Of a stretch of 64,000 nucleotides of DNA, positions 23,201 to 34,500 are shown piece after piece; within the stretch, counting starts at the first letter, position 1; every line of letters begins with the position of its first letter. The notes under the pieces were generated by a model. It was not told the DNA's origin. It saw nothing but the letters and a program-made list of their open reading frames with translations, and ran no database searches. The DNA comes from Macrostomum hystrix (taxonomy: Eukaryota > Platyhelminthes > Macrostomidae): NCBI GenBank assembly GCA_950097015.1, contig CATNEN010000005.1, positions 5,819,501 through 5,883,500 of the forward strand, written 5' to 3'. A program made the translations under genes and the position numbers.

Positions 23201-23914
23201 ATTGAATATCAGTTCTGATTGGGTATCAGTTCTGATTGGGTATCAGTTCTGATTGGGTATCAGTTCTGATTGGGTATCAGTTCTGATTAGGTATCAGTTC
23301 TGATTGGGTATCAGTTCTGATTGAATATCAGTTCTGATTGGGTATCAGTTCTGATTGGGTATCAGTTCTGATTGGGTATCAGTTCTGATTGGGTATCAGT
23401 TCTGATTGGGTATCAGTTCTGATTCGGTATCAGTTCTGATTGGGTATCAGTTCTGATTGGGTATCAGTTCTGATTGAATATCAGTTCTGATTGGGTATCA
23501 GTTCTGATTGGATATCAGTTCTGATTGAATATCAGTTCTGATTGGGTATCAGTTCTGATTGGGTATCGGTTCTGATTGGGTATCAGTTCTGATTGGGTAT
23601 CAGTTCTGATTGGGTATCAGTTCTGATTGGATATCAGTTCTGATTGGAGATCAGTTCTGATTGGATATCAGTTCTGATTGGGTATCAGTTCTGATTGGAT
23701 ATCAGTTCTGATTGGGTATCAGTTCTGATTGGGTATCAAGAAAAAAGTGACTCACCTCAACATTAGCCATTAAGCGTGGATCAGCTCTCAGATTAGTGCC
23801 AATAACAACAAACAGGGAGTCTGCATTTGGTAGGCCAGAGATTTCCAATGGACCGTCATTGCCACAGATACCTGGTTCAGCATCTAAATCGCAGGCTTCT
23901 TCAAATTCGTCCAT
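11146..23914 (-). CDS. ECT2: ECT2-like Rho guanine nucleotide exchange factor, complete gene
   Basis: Eight exons (23914-23756, 23003-22446, 21523-20585, 20182-19619, 18578-17868, 13750-13385, 12290-12150, 11262-11146) join in one frame of 1184 codons; all seven introns are GT-AG and phase 0. Order is N-terminal region, tandem BRCT repeats, DH, PH, basic tail, as in ECT2. BRCT signatures are TADWVEAAW and RSEWFWLAI; the DH core includes YPPFVNF and LIRPVQRLPSVTLL, then NCPPSLLSSHR into the PH domain, then KRVTRALSNRTPRR. ECT2 is the RhoA activator at the spindle midzone that drives the cytokinetic furrow; its BRCT repeats bind centralspindlin. The protein is longer than the roughly 900-residue vertebrate form because of Ser/Ala/Gln low complexity and extra C-terminal exons. 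The last two exons are the least certain. Confidence 0.93.
11361..12030. repeat. Minisatellite in ECT2 intron 7, 21-bp unit, about 31 copies
   Basis: Copies of GTGACTAGAATGAGTAATGG plus one base, with G/T (ATGGAGTG or ATGTAGTG) and AGT/TGT variants. It fills about 75% of the 887-bp intron between exons 7 and 8. Confidence 0.95.
12150..12290 (-). CDS. ECT2: ECT2-like exon 7 (probable)
   Basis: Encodes 47 Ser/Ala-rich residues (1100-1146). The acceptor TTTTCATTTCAG is strong; the donor CAA then GTAGTG is weak. If the donor is not used, translation ends at TAG 12126-12128 and exon 8 is not coding. Both ends are plausible. Confidence 0.55.
12535..13350. repeat. Minisatellite in ECT2 intron 6, 22-bp unit, about 34 copies
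   Basis: Copies of GGATCAGGGGATAACTATCT plus two bases. A block of variant units with AACAGCCATAGGATCA occurs twice (near 12920 and 13165), about 245 bp apart, pointing to duplication of a multi-unit segment. The array runs to within about 20 bp of the exon 6 donor. Confidence 0.95.
13385..13750 (-). CDS. ECT2: ECT2-like exon 6 (polyQ/polyP and basic region)
   Basis: Encodes residues 978-1099: a Gln run, seven prolines, then a basic amphipathic stretch LRRGLSGLRRSFRLAR. It is separated from exon 5 by the 4.1-kb intron filled by the 24-bp array. Acceptor TTCTATTAG, donor ATG then GTAAGC. It shows no clear similarity to vertebrate ECT2, so its place in the transcript rests on frame and splice consensus. 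Confidence 0.7.
13980..17757. repeat. Minisatellite in ECT2 intron 5, 24-bp unit, about 156 copies
   Basis: The longest array in the window. The core is TTCTTTCTCCCTATCTATCA with variants at several positions (CCCA/ACCA, CTCC/CTCA, ATCT/ATTT/ATCG). The rare variant ATCAAACATT recurs at about 15275, 16115, 16691 and 17267, i.e. spacings of 840, 576 and 576 bp (35 and 24 units), so large blocks were duplicated. The plus strand is almost pure pyrimidine/A and open in two frames (1294 and 1141 codons); neither is a gene. Confidence 0.97.
17868..18578 (-). CDS. ECT2: ECT2-like exon 5 (PH domain and basic tail)
   Basis: Encodes residues 741-977. An Ala/Gly/Ser insert sits in a PH loop, then HLELLHLSRVRRVCTL and the final PH helix (AFLRSVCAQIC). 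After it comes ARRFGKRVTRALSNRTPRRT, the basic cluster that in ECT2 binds plasma-membrane phosphoinositides. Donor AAG then GTTTAC is less consensual than the others. Confidence 0.92.
18695..19585. repeat. Minisatellite in ECT2 intron 4, 24-bp unit, about 37 copies
   Basis: Copies of CAATGATCTAATCCTAGAAT plus four bases, with linked variants TCCT/TTCT and TGTCCC/TATCCC and 25-bp units that carry an extra A. Copies near 19400-19570 are the most decayed. Occupies most of the 1040-bp intron. Confidence 0.95.
19619..20182 (-). CDS. ECT2: ECT2-like exon 4 (DH core, start of PH)
   Basis: Encodes residues 553-740 from RLTENWSDGCLVGKVF. It carries the most conserved DH block (LLIRPVQRLPSVTLLLGDM), the helix with HINEEKR, and the first PH strands ending LLLFTDYLQ. 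This is the catalytic GEF surface. Acceptor CATTCTCGCAG, donor CAG then GTGAGT. Confidence 0.96.
20226..20562. repeat. Minisatellite in ECT2 intron 3, 24-bp unit, 14 copies
   Basis: Copies of ATGAGCACATTAGAGAGTAG plus four bases; two variants (AGGTTT and GGGTTA) alternate in blocks. It fills over 80% of the 402-bp intron and lies about 20 bp from the donor of exon 3 and about 45 bp from the acceptor of exon 4. Confidence 0.96.
20585..21523 (-). CDS. ECT2: ECT2-like exon 3 (last BRCT, linker, start of DH)
   Basis: Encodes residues 240-552. The acceptor is TTGTTCGCAG and the donor AAG then GTTAGT. It opens with FVGNTLAFYGYSDSD, closes the BRCT with RSEWFWLAI, passes an RKRRRL basic cluster (possible nuclear localisation signal) and a Ser/Gln-rich linker, and enters the DH domain at HTEANYVSILGVIVDVI. 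Confidence 0.94.
21655..21850 (+). mobile_element. SINE fragments in ECT2 intron 2
   Basis: CATTACAGCCATTCAGTCCG matches the reverse complement of the SINE-A tail (seen at 59295-59330), and CAGGGCAGATGTACAC ... GTGCTCAGGAGTCAGCGGAA ... GCTGGCTGCGGGC matches SINE-B. The copy is truncated and joined to a second element, probably by nested insertion. Confidence 0.6.
21905..22405. repeat. 16/32-bp minisatellite with hAT-MITE-like right end, ECT2 intron 2
   Basis: Units near TCTCTCCTATCTTATCTATC alternate with CAGTGTCTCATC, built from an older TCTCCCGTGTCTTATC unit at the left. The right edge at 22385-22405 reads CAATAAGTTTGCCGACCCCA, close to the terminal repeat of the hAT-like MITE at 56441-56955 (AATAAGTTTGCCCACCCCTG). 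I see no left terminus. The unit and the end together suggest the array is the remains of that element. Confidence 0.7.
22446..23003 (-). CDS. ECT2: ECT2-like exon 2 (first BRCT repeats)
   Basis: Encodes residues 54-239. The acceptor is ATTTCGCAG and the donor TTG then GTGAGT. It contains RFIYITDQFD, TYCVVGPPAL, the BRCT core VACLTGFSEKARVS, KVTHLIAVST and the closing TADWVEAAW, which parallel the first BRCT repeats of ECT2. Confidence 0.93.
23040..23742. repeat. Minisatellite in ECT2 intron 1, 17-bp unit, about 41 copies
   Basis: Copies of TATCAGTTCTGATTGGG, with GAA and GGA variants at the end of the unit. The array is essentially the whole 752-bp intron: about 35 bp separate it from the acceptor and about 13 bp from the donor. 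Confidence 0.97.
23756..23914 (-). CDS. ECT2: ECT2-like exon 1 (N-terminus)
   Basis: Encodes residues 1-53, starting MDEFEEACD and rich in acidic residues. The donor reads GAG then GTGAGT. The array in intron 1 starts about 15 bp past the donor. ATG 23914 is the only plausible start; no 5' UTR exon was identified. Confidence 0.8.
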
Positions 23915-26900
23915 TTGAGTTTCTTAGATTCTTATGATTTTTCTATTTAGAAGCTTTTCTTCTAGCCTAAATAGCAAAAAATACTGAAGATCTGAAAATA
24001 TAATCATTAGTTAGAGACTTACTAGGTACTTTATTACTCTTAGTAAATAATGAATCTAAAATTGTGATAGACTATTTGTAATAGCTAATTGAATAGCTAG
24101 TGAAAAAAATAACAAGGTTATTATTACGATAAATGACTGTGTGCGATAGTATTATGACTATATGAGATTGTATTTGGAATCTTAACTAAGTCAAGTGAAT
24201 CAACTAGTACTCAAACAAGCCTTAGCAACTAGCTTATGTTTTAATTTTTTAAAGCTGATTACTTACTTTAAAAAATATTCCTTTTATCTTAAACTAAGTA
24301 AATACATTGCTTAAAAAGACATTATTATTGTCATATAAACATTAGTTTAAATTTTATTGATGCCAGTCTTAAACAAAAGTTTTTTTGTTAAAATTAAGAG
24401 ATTGGCCTCTTTGTTCTATTACATTGCATTTGATTAAGTTAGTTTAATCTAGGCCTAACCTAGCTATTTTATAAAATATAAGACTGAACCTATCTTTTTA
24501 GGTTTATAGGCCTAACCTAACTCTTAAGCTCAAAACTATTAAGTCCTAGATAGCCAATAGGGTCTGATCCTAATCCCAAGGCTCATAGTCTAGATCATGC
24601 AAGTCATGCACTAGAAAAAATGTTAGGCTAGACACTAAAACTTTTTAACGCTTGAATGAAAGTTAATTAGGCCTAATAATTAAGCAGTGAAGCAAAGTCA
24701 ATTTTCTTTGTCAACAACTTTATTACTTGTTACTATTAGCCATTAGTTCTTTATGTTCATTTCAACCAAGCTATATCCTTCCTACATACTTGAAAATGTG
24801 TTCTTGAAAATATAGGACTATCAGAAAATCCAACTCTTTCCTTAGACCTTAGCTAAGGCTTTAACTGCTTAGATTTAAGTACATACATGCGCAACACCTG
24901 GCCGGTTTGGCCGGGTGAAATGAGTGCCAAGCAAGGTAAGTTGCAAAAACTAATCAACCAAGTGCAAAAAAATCAAAGGGGGGACCAATGGACAAAAAAG
25001 GAAGGCGTGAAGAAGAGGATAAAGGGGAGAAAAAAATAGAGCAAATGAGAGCAAACTAAGTCGTAAATCGAGCAATGAAACAAACTAAGTCGCAACTGAG
25101 AGCAAACTAAGTCGTAAATAGACCAAAAACTAAGTTGCATGGCCAGCTAAGATTTGGGAGGTTGCACTTGCACATGTATGTTTAAGTAATTGCTAATTAT
25201 ATGAGAAATAAACAACAATTATGTTATAAGGGTGCAGTGAGTCTAGGTCTAGCTTATTTATGCCTGTGTCATAGGCCCTTCTAATTCATAAATCAGGTAC
25301 ATAATTTGTTGGCTAATAGGCTAGGCCTAATACAATTCTAATAGTTGAATACCTGCTGATTTATACTTAAGATCGGATAGGTCTACGTTTTTCGATTTGC
25401 CAAAAAGTTGAGTCCTGACACTATAAGAACGACAGGCGGACAGTACACTTCAACAGACATTCAAGACGACGTTGAGACAGATAGCATTGCATGCCTTTGG
25501 AAAGTCGGTAATAGGCTGTAGGACTAGGGTGCAGTCGGATATCTTATAAAGCAAGCTGCACTGTTTGATCAGAATATACTATATTGCTATATTAATATGA
25601 CAAGTCACAACACATAAAACTAAAAGAACTTTTTACTCTTTATTGAACCACGCTGTAGACCGTAGACGAACTAACTATTAGCTCCACGTGCAAAACTTCC
25701 AACCTGCACGTTTTGACATTTAAAAAGTATTTAAAATCGTTATCATACTTGATTTAAATGGTTAGTTTTACAGTTTAAAATTAGTAAAAGCAGTATTTTA
25801 GTTAGCTTTGATACTACAAAAAAACTTTCATATTTTTAAGCTTGTTTATTAACTTTGCATTTAAATATGTAAATTTGTGTTTTACCGTGAACACTCCGCA
25901 AAATTAAGATAATACTATATGGATCCTTTGTAACGAAATCATTCTGCATTCATTTCGTATTTGCTAAAGTAAAGATTGTCATAAGAGCAATTTAGATATT
26001 CAGTATAAAGCGCCACTGGATTCAACCGGTTAGCGCTCTTTGATTGTAGGATCTGATCATTTGCTCTCTGTAGACTCTCATTCTTATTCAATTCTTTAAC
26101 GGTGACCATACAGTAAACTTCTAGGATAAAAAAACAAATTATTTTCACAAATCTCCTTTAGCATACTTTCTTTCGCCAATATATGCTCGTATAAATAACG
26201 TCATTTAGCAGCGACAGCCGATTAGTTAGTTGATCCGAGTTGAATATTCTCGCTTTTAAAACATGCAAATAATGTTCCGTTTCTGACTTGAAGTGTTTTA
26301 ATTTAATTCAGAGTTGACGTCAAAGTTCAGGCATAAAATTATATCAGCCAAAATGAGTCATTTACGGTCAAAAAGTTCCTAGGTAGTAATGAAGACAAAC
26401 ATGACTAGTACCACTTAAAGCGGTACCCGACTAGTACCACTTGATGTAACTTGATGTATACGGGATAAATAATGTAACCTTTAGGCTAATTACGTGCCTT
26501 TATCATGATCTTAATATCAACTTTCCCGATGGACTCACCCTACGTGACTTTGAGATGTCAAAACCATTCCCGGTTAAATCTGCAATAATTTTTTTGTCTC
26601 TTCGCCTGTCAAAATGTGGTCGCCAGCTGCCTCCTTCTCTAATAGTATTAAAGCACTATTAAAGCACTAGAGCAACTTGACATTGCTCTGTATAAACATC
26701 TCTTGCGAATCCATATCGGTTCGCAGGTATATATATTAACAATAGCCAACAATAGAAGCCGACATGATTACATAATAATTTTTGAGCAGAAAATATTTGC
26801 TAATTTTTTGCTTTTGACACCAGACACCATGGCCAGAATCGTTGGATATCTTGACGATGCCAATGTTCTATGATTTTGAAAGTAGTTTATCGGATAGATT

Positions 26901-28347
26901 GGATAGATAAAGTAAAAGAAAGTAAAACAAAATATTTTCGAAAATGAAATTGTATAATACCACAGTGGAGAATGATTTACTAACATAACGAGCTATGATC
27001 ACATAGAGGACAGCTTATGGAGCCGCATATTTTCAGGCATATGTAAAAAGCCTGTTTTAGAAATAAAATTTTTATTATGTATTTTCAATTGTACGCGTAT
27101 ACTGTTACAAAAAGCATACTTTCGACTGCTTAAGAATAAAACTAAAAGCTGTAGCTGCGGATGATAAATAATTGAGTATTCGAATAAAATTCTCAGCTTT
27201 CTCATAGCATGAAACTTTCAAAGACAGCATATTGATTGATCACCATACGATGTGCATTGATAAAACAAAGTAAATGAAGTGAATTGATTGAAAAAAGTTA
27301 AAGCGTTGACAATATTGTAGACTCACATACTGCTAATAACGTTTTAGTCTTTATAGAAATAAAAGACAGTCTTAAAATTGTATTAAAATAATGTGGTTAA
27401 AATTCAAAACGATCTTTCATATCACACACACTGAATATTGGACAAGCGTCTCTACACATTACAAAACAATTTTACGAATAATAACGACGAAAGTAACATT
27501 CATGAGTTAAGCAAGCCTGCACTGAGGCATATCTTTTAAATAATTTGCACAAAAACAACAAAGCTTAACCAAAGAAATTGCTTTTAGATACAAAGTGCAT
27601 GAAGCTTAAACTTTTTTGTCACATTTTCAGTTTCAAGTATTTTTACAGCCTAGTGCTGTTAAAAGCTAAGGCTGTAAAAATATTTACTTTCTTGTTTGGT
27701 TTCATATAAGCCAGAGGACAGAATGGCAAGAAGTTAAATTAATGGCGAGGAAGCTATTAGGTGTTTTGATCAGCACAGCAGATATATTGAAAGTTACACG
27801 TGTTCATAATGTTTAACAAATTTATATAAATAATATATTGTAATATATATACATTTAAATCATTAAAATTATAACTTGAAAAGGTTACATTCAATTAAAA
27901 TTCAGGTTTTTAAAGCCGGAGAATTTGTTTAAAATATGTCAAGAAAGTTTTGTTTTTCTACGCCGTGACTCTTTCTATACGTTAAAAATTACGTTCCAGT
28001 AGTTAAATTTAAATGCTAAAACAAAAAAGAAAAAAGAAAATATACTGATTATTATTGGACAACTAAATAACGTATAAAGAACGATAGATAAATCGAATAG
28101 TGGCCACACTGAAGCAAATATAAATAGTTGATGGTTAGCGAATTGCTTCAACTACAGAAAGCATAATGAAACGTATAGTTTTAAAAAATACATTTTCTAT
28201 AATATGAAGAATAGGAAGAAGCTGCAAATATATTGAAATAATACTGACACGAGACCAATAGCTAACTTGAGAAAAACGACAAAAATCCCAACTCAAAATT
28301 GGTTTGATTTGTTAAAATTAAAACAAATCAGATACAATTTGTTAAAG
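23915..28347. other. AT-rich intergenic region between two minus-strand genes
   Basis: This holds the presumed ECT2 promoter side and the PACS 3' UTR side. No exon was recognised. Three imperfect copies of CAAACTAAGTCGTAAAT-like sequence lie at about 25050-25135. TAGGTTTATAGGCCTAAC occurs near 24500 and again near 22370. ACTAGTACCACTT is duplicated at 26403-26442. No RNA gene or terminal repeat was found. Confidence 0.45.
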
Positions 28348-28475
28348 TCAGCATACACCGTTATTAGCGTACGTAGGCGAATAGACGGCTACGGGTAGAA
28401 ATTTTACGCTTGTCTGCCATTGGCTGGATAGTTGAAAGAATTTCACGCCGGACCATTCCACTCCGTCGACGAATA
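28348..28475 (-). CDS. PACS: PACS exon 10 (C-terminus)
   Basis: A short terminal exon found by extending the family alignment by eye: V-FVDGVEWSGVKFFQLSSQW, then VKFLPVAVYSP, ending NGVC and TGA at 28350-28348. It starts with TA, which completes the GTA Val codon from exon 9, so phase is correct. The acceptor (CATCTAAAAAG) is weak, but the sequence match to the PACS C-terminus is strong. Confidence 0.88.
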
Positions 28476-31473
28476 CTTTTTAGATGAAAGGGGAATCCGA
28501 GTGGAATTTCGTATATTTCAAGAGTTGAGTTTTAGTTTCTTAGAATGAGAATTCGAGTAGATAAAAAGAAACGTTTTTAAGGGTAAAATTAATGGTGAGA
28601 GGTAAATATTTATCAAGAGAGAATGAGTTAAAACATTGAAAATATTGTGAGATAGATAAAAATTCATAGAGAGAAGAGGTGGAAATAGATAGGGAGATGG
28701 TCAGACAGATATTAAGAGGTGTGGATAGAAAATGAGAGGGTGACATAGATAAAAATAGGGTGAGATAGAAAGTGAGAGGGTGAGATTGATGAGGAGAGGG
28801 TAAGAGAAAAGGAGAGGGTGAGATTGCTAAGGAGAAAATGAGAGAAAAACGGGAGAGGGTGAGATTGATAAGGAAAAGGTGAGAGAGAAAGGGAGTGAAG
28901 GAGATTGATAAGGAGAGAGTGGGAGAGAAAGGGAGAGGGTGAGATTGATGAGGAGAGGGCGAGAGAGAAAGGGAGAGGGTGAGATTGAAAAAGGAGAAAG
29001 TGAGAGAGAAAGGGAGAGGGTGAGATTGATGAGGAGAGGGTGAGAGAGAAAGGGAGAGGGTGAGATTGATAAGGAGAAGGTAAGAAAGGGTGAGATAGAT
29101 AAAGAGTTAATTAGATAATGAGAGGGTAAGATATATGGTCACTAAAGTATATCCAAGCGTATAATTAAATAAAATAACTGAAGGCAATATAGATTTTTTA
29201 TTGACAAAGAACGCAGTGTATCGTAAATTTGAGATTTGAGCTAATTCTTGAGCTCAATCAGCAGGAGAATCGCGCACGCTTACCCCTCATTGGCTGGCTC
29301 TTCCCAGTGCAGATCAGTCGAGTGAGGCCTTCGACAATCTCTCGGCGACTCTCGGGCTCTTTGGCTTTCTTGCCGAGACGCATGACTGCGGATTGGGGAC
29401 AAACTGGAGCATGAGGTCTCAATAGGTAACTAGATTAGTTAGTTCACAGGTAGATACACTAATCAGTGACTAATAGCTCGATTCCGCGACGAGGCCACAT
29501 TTATTTTTCGTGCAATTTACCAAATTAGAGGGCCAAGCTCTACGGCACAGTGAGAGTGTACACTCCCTGACGATGAGAAAGTCAGGGCAGATGTACACAC
29601 CTGTGTGAGCGTTTGCTCATGAGTCAGCGAAATAGGCAGAATTGCCTCCTTGCTGGCTGCGGGTTCAGTGTCACCAAATGGCGCTCCAGTGCCCACAGCC
29701 ATCCTGCAAATACTAATTTCATTATAAACTATGCGCAATAATCCATAGTTAAGTACACTAATCCGAAATTGGGAACACTAATCCGTAATTACGTACACTA
29801 ATCCATAATTAGGTACACTAATCCGTAATTAGGTACACTAATCCGTAATTAGCTACACTAATCCGTAATTAGCTACACTAATCCGCAATTAGCTACACTA
29901 ATCCGTAATTAGGTACACTAATCCGCAATTAGCTACACTAATCCGCAATTAGCTACACTAATCCGTAATTAGGTACACTAATCCGTAATTAGCAACACTA
30001 ATCCGTAATTAGCAACACTAATCCGTAATTAGCAACACTAATCCGTAATTAGCAACACTAATCCGTACTTAGGTACACTAATCCGTAATTAGGTACACTA
30101 ATCCGCAATTAGGTACACTAATCCGCAATTAGCTACACTAATCCGCAAATAGGAACACTTATCCGTAATTAGGTACACAAATCCGTAATTAGGTACACTA
30201 ATCCGTAATTAGCTACACTAATCCATAATTAGCTACACTAATCCGTAATTAGCTACACTAATCCGTAATTAGCTACACTAATCCGTAATTAGCTACACTA
30301 ATCCATAATTAGCAACACTAATCCGTAATTAGCAACACTAATCCGTAATTAGCAACACTAATCCGTAATTAGCTACACTAATCCGTAATTAGGTACACAA
30401 ATCCGTAATTAGCAACACTAATCCGTAATTAGGTACACAAATCCATAGTTAGCTACACTAATCCGCAATTAGCTACACTAATCCGTAATTAGCTACACTA
30501 ATCCGTAATTAGCTACACTAATCCGTAATTAGCTACACTAATCCGCAATTAGCAACACTAATCCGTAATTAGCTACACTAATCCGTAATTAGCTACACTA
30601 ATCCGTAATTAGCTACACTAATCCGTAATTAGCAAAACTAATCCATAATTAGCAACACTAATCCGTAATTAGGTACACTAATCCGTAATTAGGTACACTA
30701 ATCCGTAATTAGCAACACTAATCCGTAATTAGCAACACTAATCCGTAATTAGCAACACTAATCCGTAATTAGCTACACTAATCCGTAATTAGGTACACTA
30801 ATCCGCAATTAGCAACACTAATCCGTAATTAGCAACACTAATCCGTACTTAGGTACACTAATCCGTAATTAGGTACACTAATCCGCAATTAGGTACACTA
30901 ATCCGCAATTAGCTACACTAATCCGCAAATAGGAACACTTATCCGTAATTAGGTACACAAATCCGTAATTAGGTACACTAATCCGCAATTAGGTACACTA
31001 ATCCGCAAATAGGAACACTTATCCGTAATTAGGTACACAAATCCGTAATTAGGTACACTAAGCCGTAACTAGGCACACTAATCCGTACTTTGGTAAACTA
31101 ATCCAGATATAAAATACACTAATCCATTATTAGATTAACTAACTGGAGACTAGATATCTGTAAAATTCTATAGGATTTAAAAACAATACCATAAAATAAA
31201 TTGAACCGAGTGTGCTCAACTCACTCTTCTGTCGTTTATTCACTAAGCTAAGCGTTAATCCACGCCCGCTAGCGGCTTGGCACACCCTGAGGGCACGCAG
31301 AGCTGGCTTCAGGGCTGTTCGCCTATCAGAGCCGCCAGTCCAATAGTCCAACTGTAGATCGACAAAGTCTGCTGAGCCGCTACTACTGCTGCTACTTGCA
31401 ATAGGCATGGCAGAGTCAACTAAATTGATTGCAGGCCTTCCAGCCTCCAAACTGGGACTTCCTGGCGGTGTCA

Positions 31474-31520
<47 letters not shown>

Positions 31521-34500
31521 ATATCATCAGCGGCTGTTGGCAGTTCAGAATCCGATTCAGCTGAACGATCAGCCTGAGCAAAAAAATATGCGAAAGCGAA
31601 TAAAAATCAAAACTACGTATCCTGTATTCTTAAGAATCAAGTATTTCTAGATTCCTGTATTTTAAATAATCACTGTATTTCTAAGAATCCTGTTTTTCTA
31701 AGAATAAAGTATTTCTAAGAATCCTGTATTTCTCAGAATCCTGTATTTCTAAGAATCCAGTATCTCTAAGAATCCAGTATTTCTAATAATCCCTGTATTT
31801 TTAAGAATCCTGTATTTCTAAGAATGAATTATTTCTAAGAATGAAGTATTTCTAAGAATGAAGTATTTCTAAGAATCATGTATTTCTAAGAATCCAGTAT
31901 TTCTAATGATAAGGTATTTCTAAGAAAATGTAGTTCTAAGAAACAGGTACAAAATAAAGCCAGAGTTTTTGGTAATTTAGAATTAAGAAGTATGATGAAT
32001 TATGAAAACTGAATGATTGCAAAATATGTATTTCAGAGAATTAAAACAAAAAACGAAGCAGTAAAGAATCAAGGATTTCTAAGAATATAGAACTTTGAGG
32101 AATTTATGAAGTTCTAGGAATTTGTGAGACTTTGGAAATCGGGTACTTGTAGAAAATAGGTGATTCCTGGAAATAGTCGAGTCAAATAATTGGGCAATTC
32201 TAGGAATTTAATATTTGTAGGAATTAGAATATATTAATTCTTTAAAGTTAGTAACTCTAGGAATTTGTTACTTCTAAACACATGGGATTAGCATGGACTT
32301 AATAATAATGCAACTAAAAAAAGTAGACGCCCACGCATTTTCACCTGTCCCAGCCGCACGTGCAGCACAAACGGCACGAATGTCTGGGCACCGTCGGCGC
32401 TCTCAGCAAGGAGGACTTCGCCAACAGGCAGCCGAATCTGACTGTCGGCTTCGGATAAATATCGACGAATCCTGTGAGCAGTGTCGTGAGCGCTCCAGCC
32501 GCCGGTGGAACCGCCAGACAATTCCAGGGCTGAGGACAAGAAGCCGCTGATGGAGTCGCCCCACAGACTGCCGTAGCCGTCGGCAGAGTCAGCCGAGCAC
32601 AGCAGCCTAGCCAGAGCTACCGAGCCTAGCAACGGAGCATAGTAGAATCGAACCCGCGACTGCCAAGCGGACGGCTTCGAGCCGAATTGTTCAACGTAGG
32701 CGCGCAGAACGGAATTCACGTGCGCGTCGGAACCGACTATGCAAATCTTGTGTACGGCTGGCTTCTCGACTGCTGAGGAAGCCGCCGCTGCCGCCGCTGC
32801 TGCCGCTGCCGCTGCCACTGACGATGAAGACGACTGATGCCCAAGAGAAGAAGCGATGTGTGCCATAGCGTGCCGACAGTCAGCGGCTGTGACAGTCGGT
32901 ATGCAGGTCAATGCGGTGGAATAATGATCAGCCGACTGCTGCTGCAGTGCTTCTAGAAGGGCCTGTGAGTGCCATTGCCAAGTAGTTTTTTGTAAGATAT
33001 TTAAATCTGGGATTTATGAATCTGGGATTTATGAATCTGGGATTTATGCATCTGGGATTTATGATCTGGGATTTATGAATCTGGGATTTATGCATCTGGG
33101 ATTTATGATCTGGGATTTATGAATCTGGGATTTATGAATCTGGGATTTATGAATCTAGGATTTATGAATCTGGGATTTATGAATCTGGGATTTATGAATC
33201 TGGGATTTATGCATCTGGGATTTATGAATCTGGGATTTATGAATCTGGGATTTATGAACCTGGGATTTATGAATCTGGGGTTTATGAATCTGGGATTTAT
33301 GAATCTGGGGTTTATGAATCTGGGATTTATGAATCTGGGATTTATGCATCTGGGATTTATGATCTGGGATTTATGAATCTGGGATTTATGATCTGGGATT
33401 TATGAATCTGGGATTTATGGATATGGGATTTATGGATATGGGATTTATGAATTTGGGATTTATGAATATGGGATTTATGAATCTGGGATTTATGAATCTG
33501 GGATTTATGAATCTTGGATTTATGGATATGGGATTTATGGATATGGGATTTATGAATCTGGGATTTATGGATATGGGATTTATGAATCTGGGATTTATGA
33601 ATCTGGGATTTATGAATCTGGGATTTATGAATCTGGGATTTATGAATCTGGGATTTTATGCATCTGGGGTTTATGAATCTGGGATTTATGAATCTGGGAT
33701 TTTATTACTCACCCTGCCACCATTTTCGCCCGTGTTGATCAGGCACAACTTCTCGGGTAGGCAGTCGCCATGCAGCCTAGCAACTGCTTCTGTGCACTCC
33801 TTCCGGGGCTGAAAATGTTTATTAAAAATGATTACTTACAATCGTGTGCTAGACAAAAGACACAGAAATGTTAAAATCGTTAATACCGTCTCTACTACGA
33901 GTTAATTTTTAGGATATCAAAATCCAAACCAACATTAAAACATTCAAAAGAAAAATTACAGCTAAAAATGAACCTGTAGTTGTTAAAAACAAAAAACGGC
34001 AGTTAATTTTTTGTTATCTTTTTTTCCATTGAGTAAAACAAATAGTTAAATGCTTTTTCTTAATCAGTTAAAAAACACATTGTTATCAAAAAGTGACAAT
34101 CTTCGAATGAAAAAAACTTTACCTCGCGAAAGAACTGATCAGAAAAATTAAAGTCCATTTGAAATGGTTGCTGAAAAGGAAAAGGAATAATTAACGGAAT
34201 ACGAACTACTCTACTGTAAGTAGGCTGATAAGAAACAGTTTTCTCAAGAGATATACATGGCGAGCTTATTGTACAACCAAGATTCAGAAACAAAGAGAAC
34301 AGATCTACGAGTAACATACCGGGAAGAAAGGGATCGATTAGCATATGGTAGCATGCTACTCTGAGAGAGATTGATAGTAAGTTTAAGAGATTGATGACAA
34401 GTTTGGAAGATGGATAGTAAGTGTGAGAGATTGACAGTAAGTGTGAGAGATTGATAGTAAGTGTGAGAGATTGATAGTAAGTGTGAGAGATTGATAGTAA

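Noticed and set aside
3062-23742. CRISPR array
   Set aside because: Repeats are contiguous with no spacers, and the genes are eukaryotic with introns.
25939-27205. Minus-strand ORFs of 68-72 codons as further PACS exons or a separate gene
   Set aside because: The PACS C-terminus is complete at 28348, and these frames show no conserved motif or strong splice sites.
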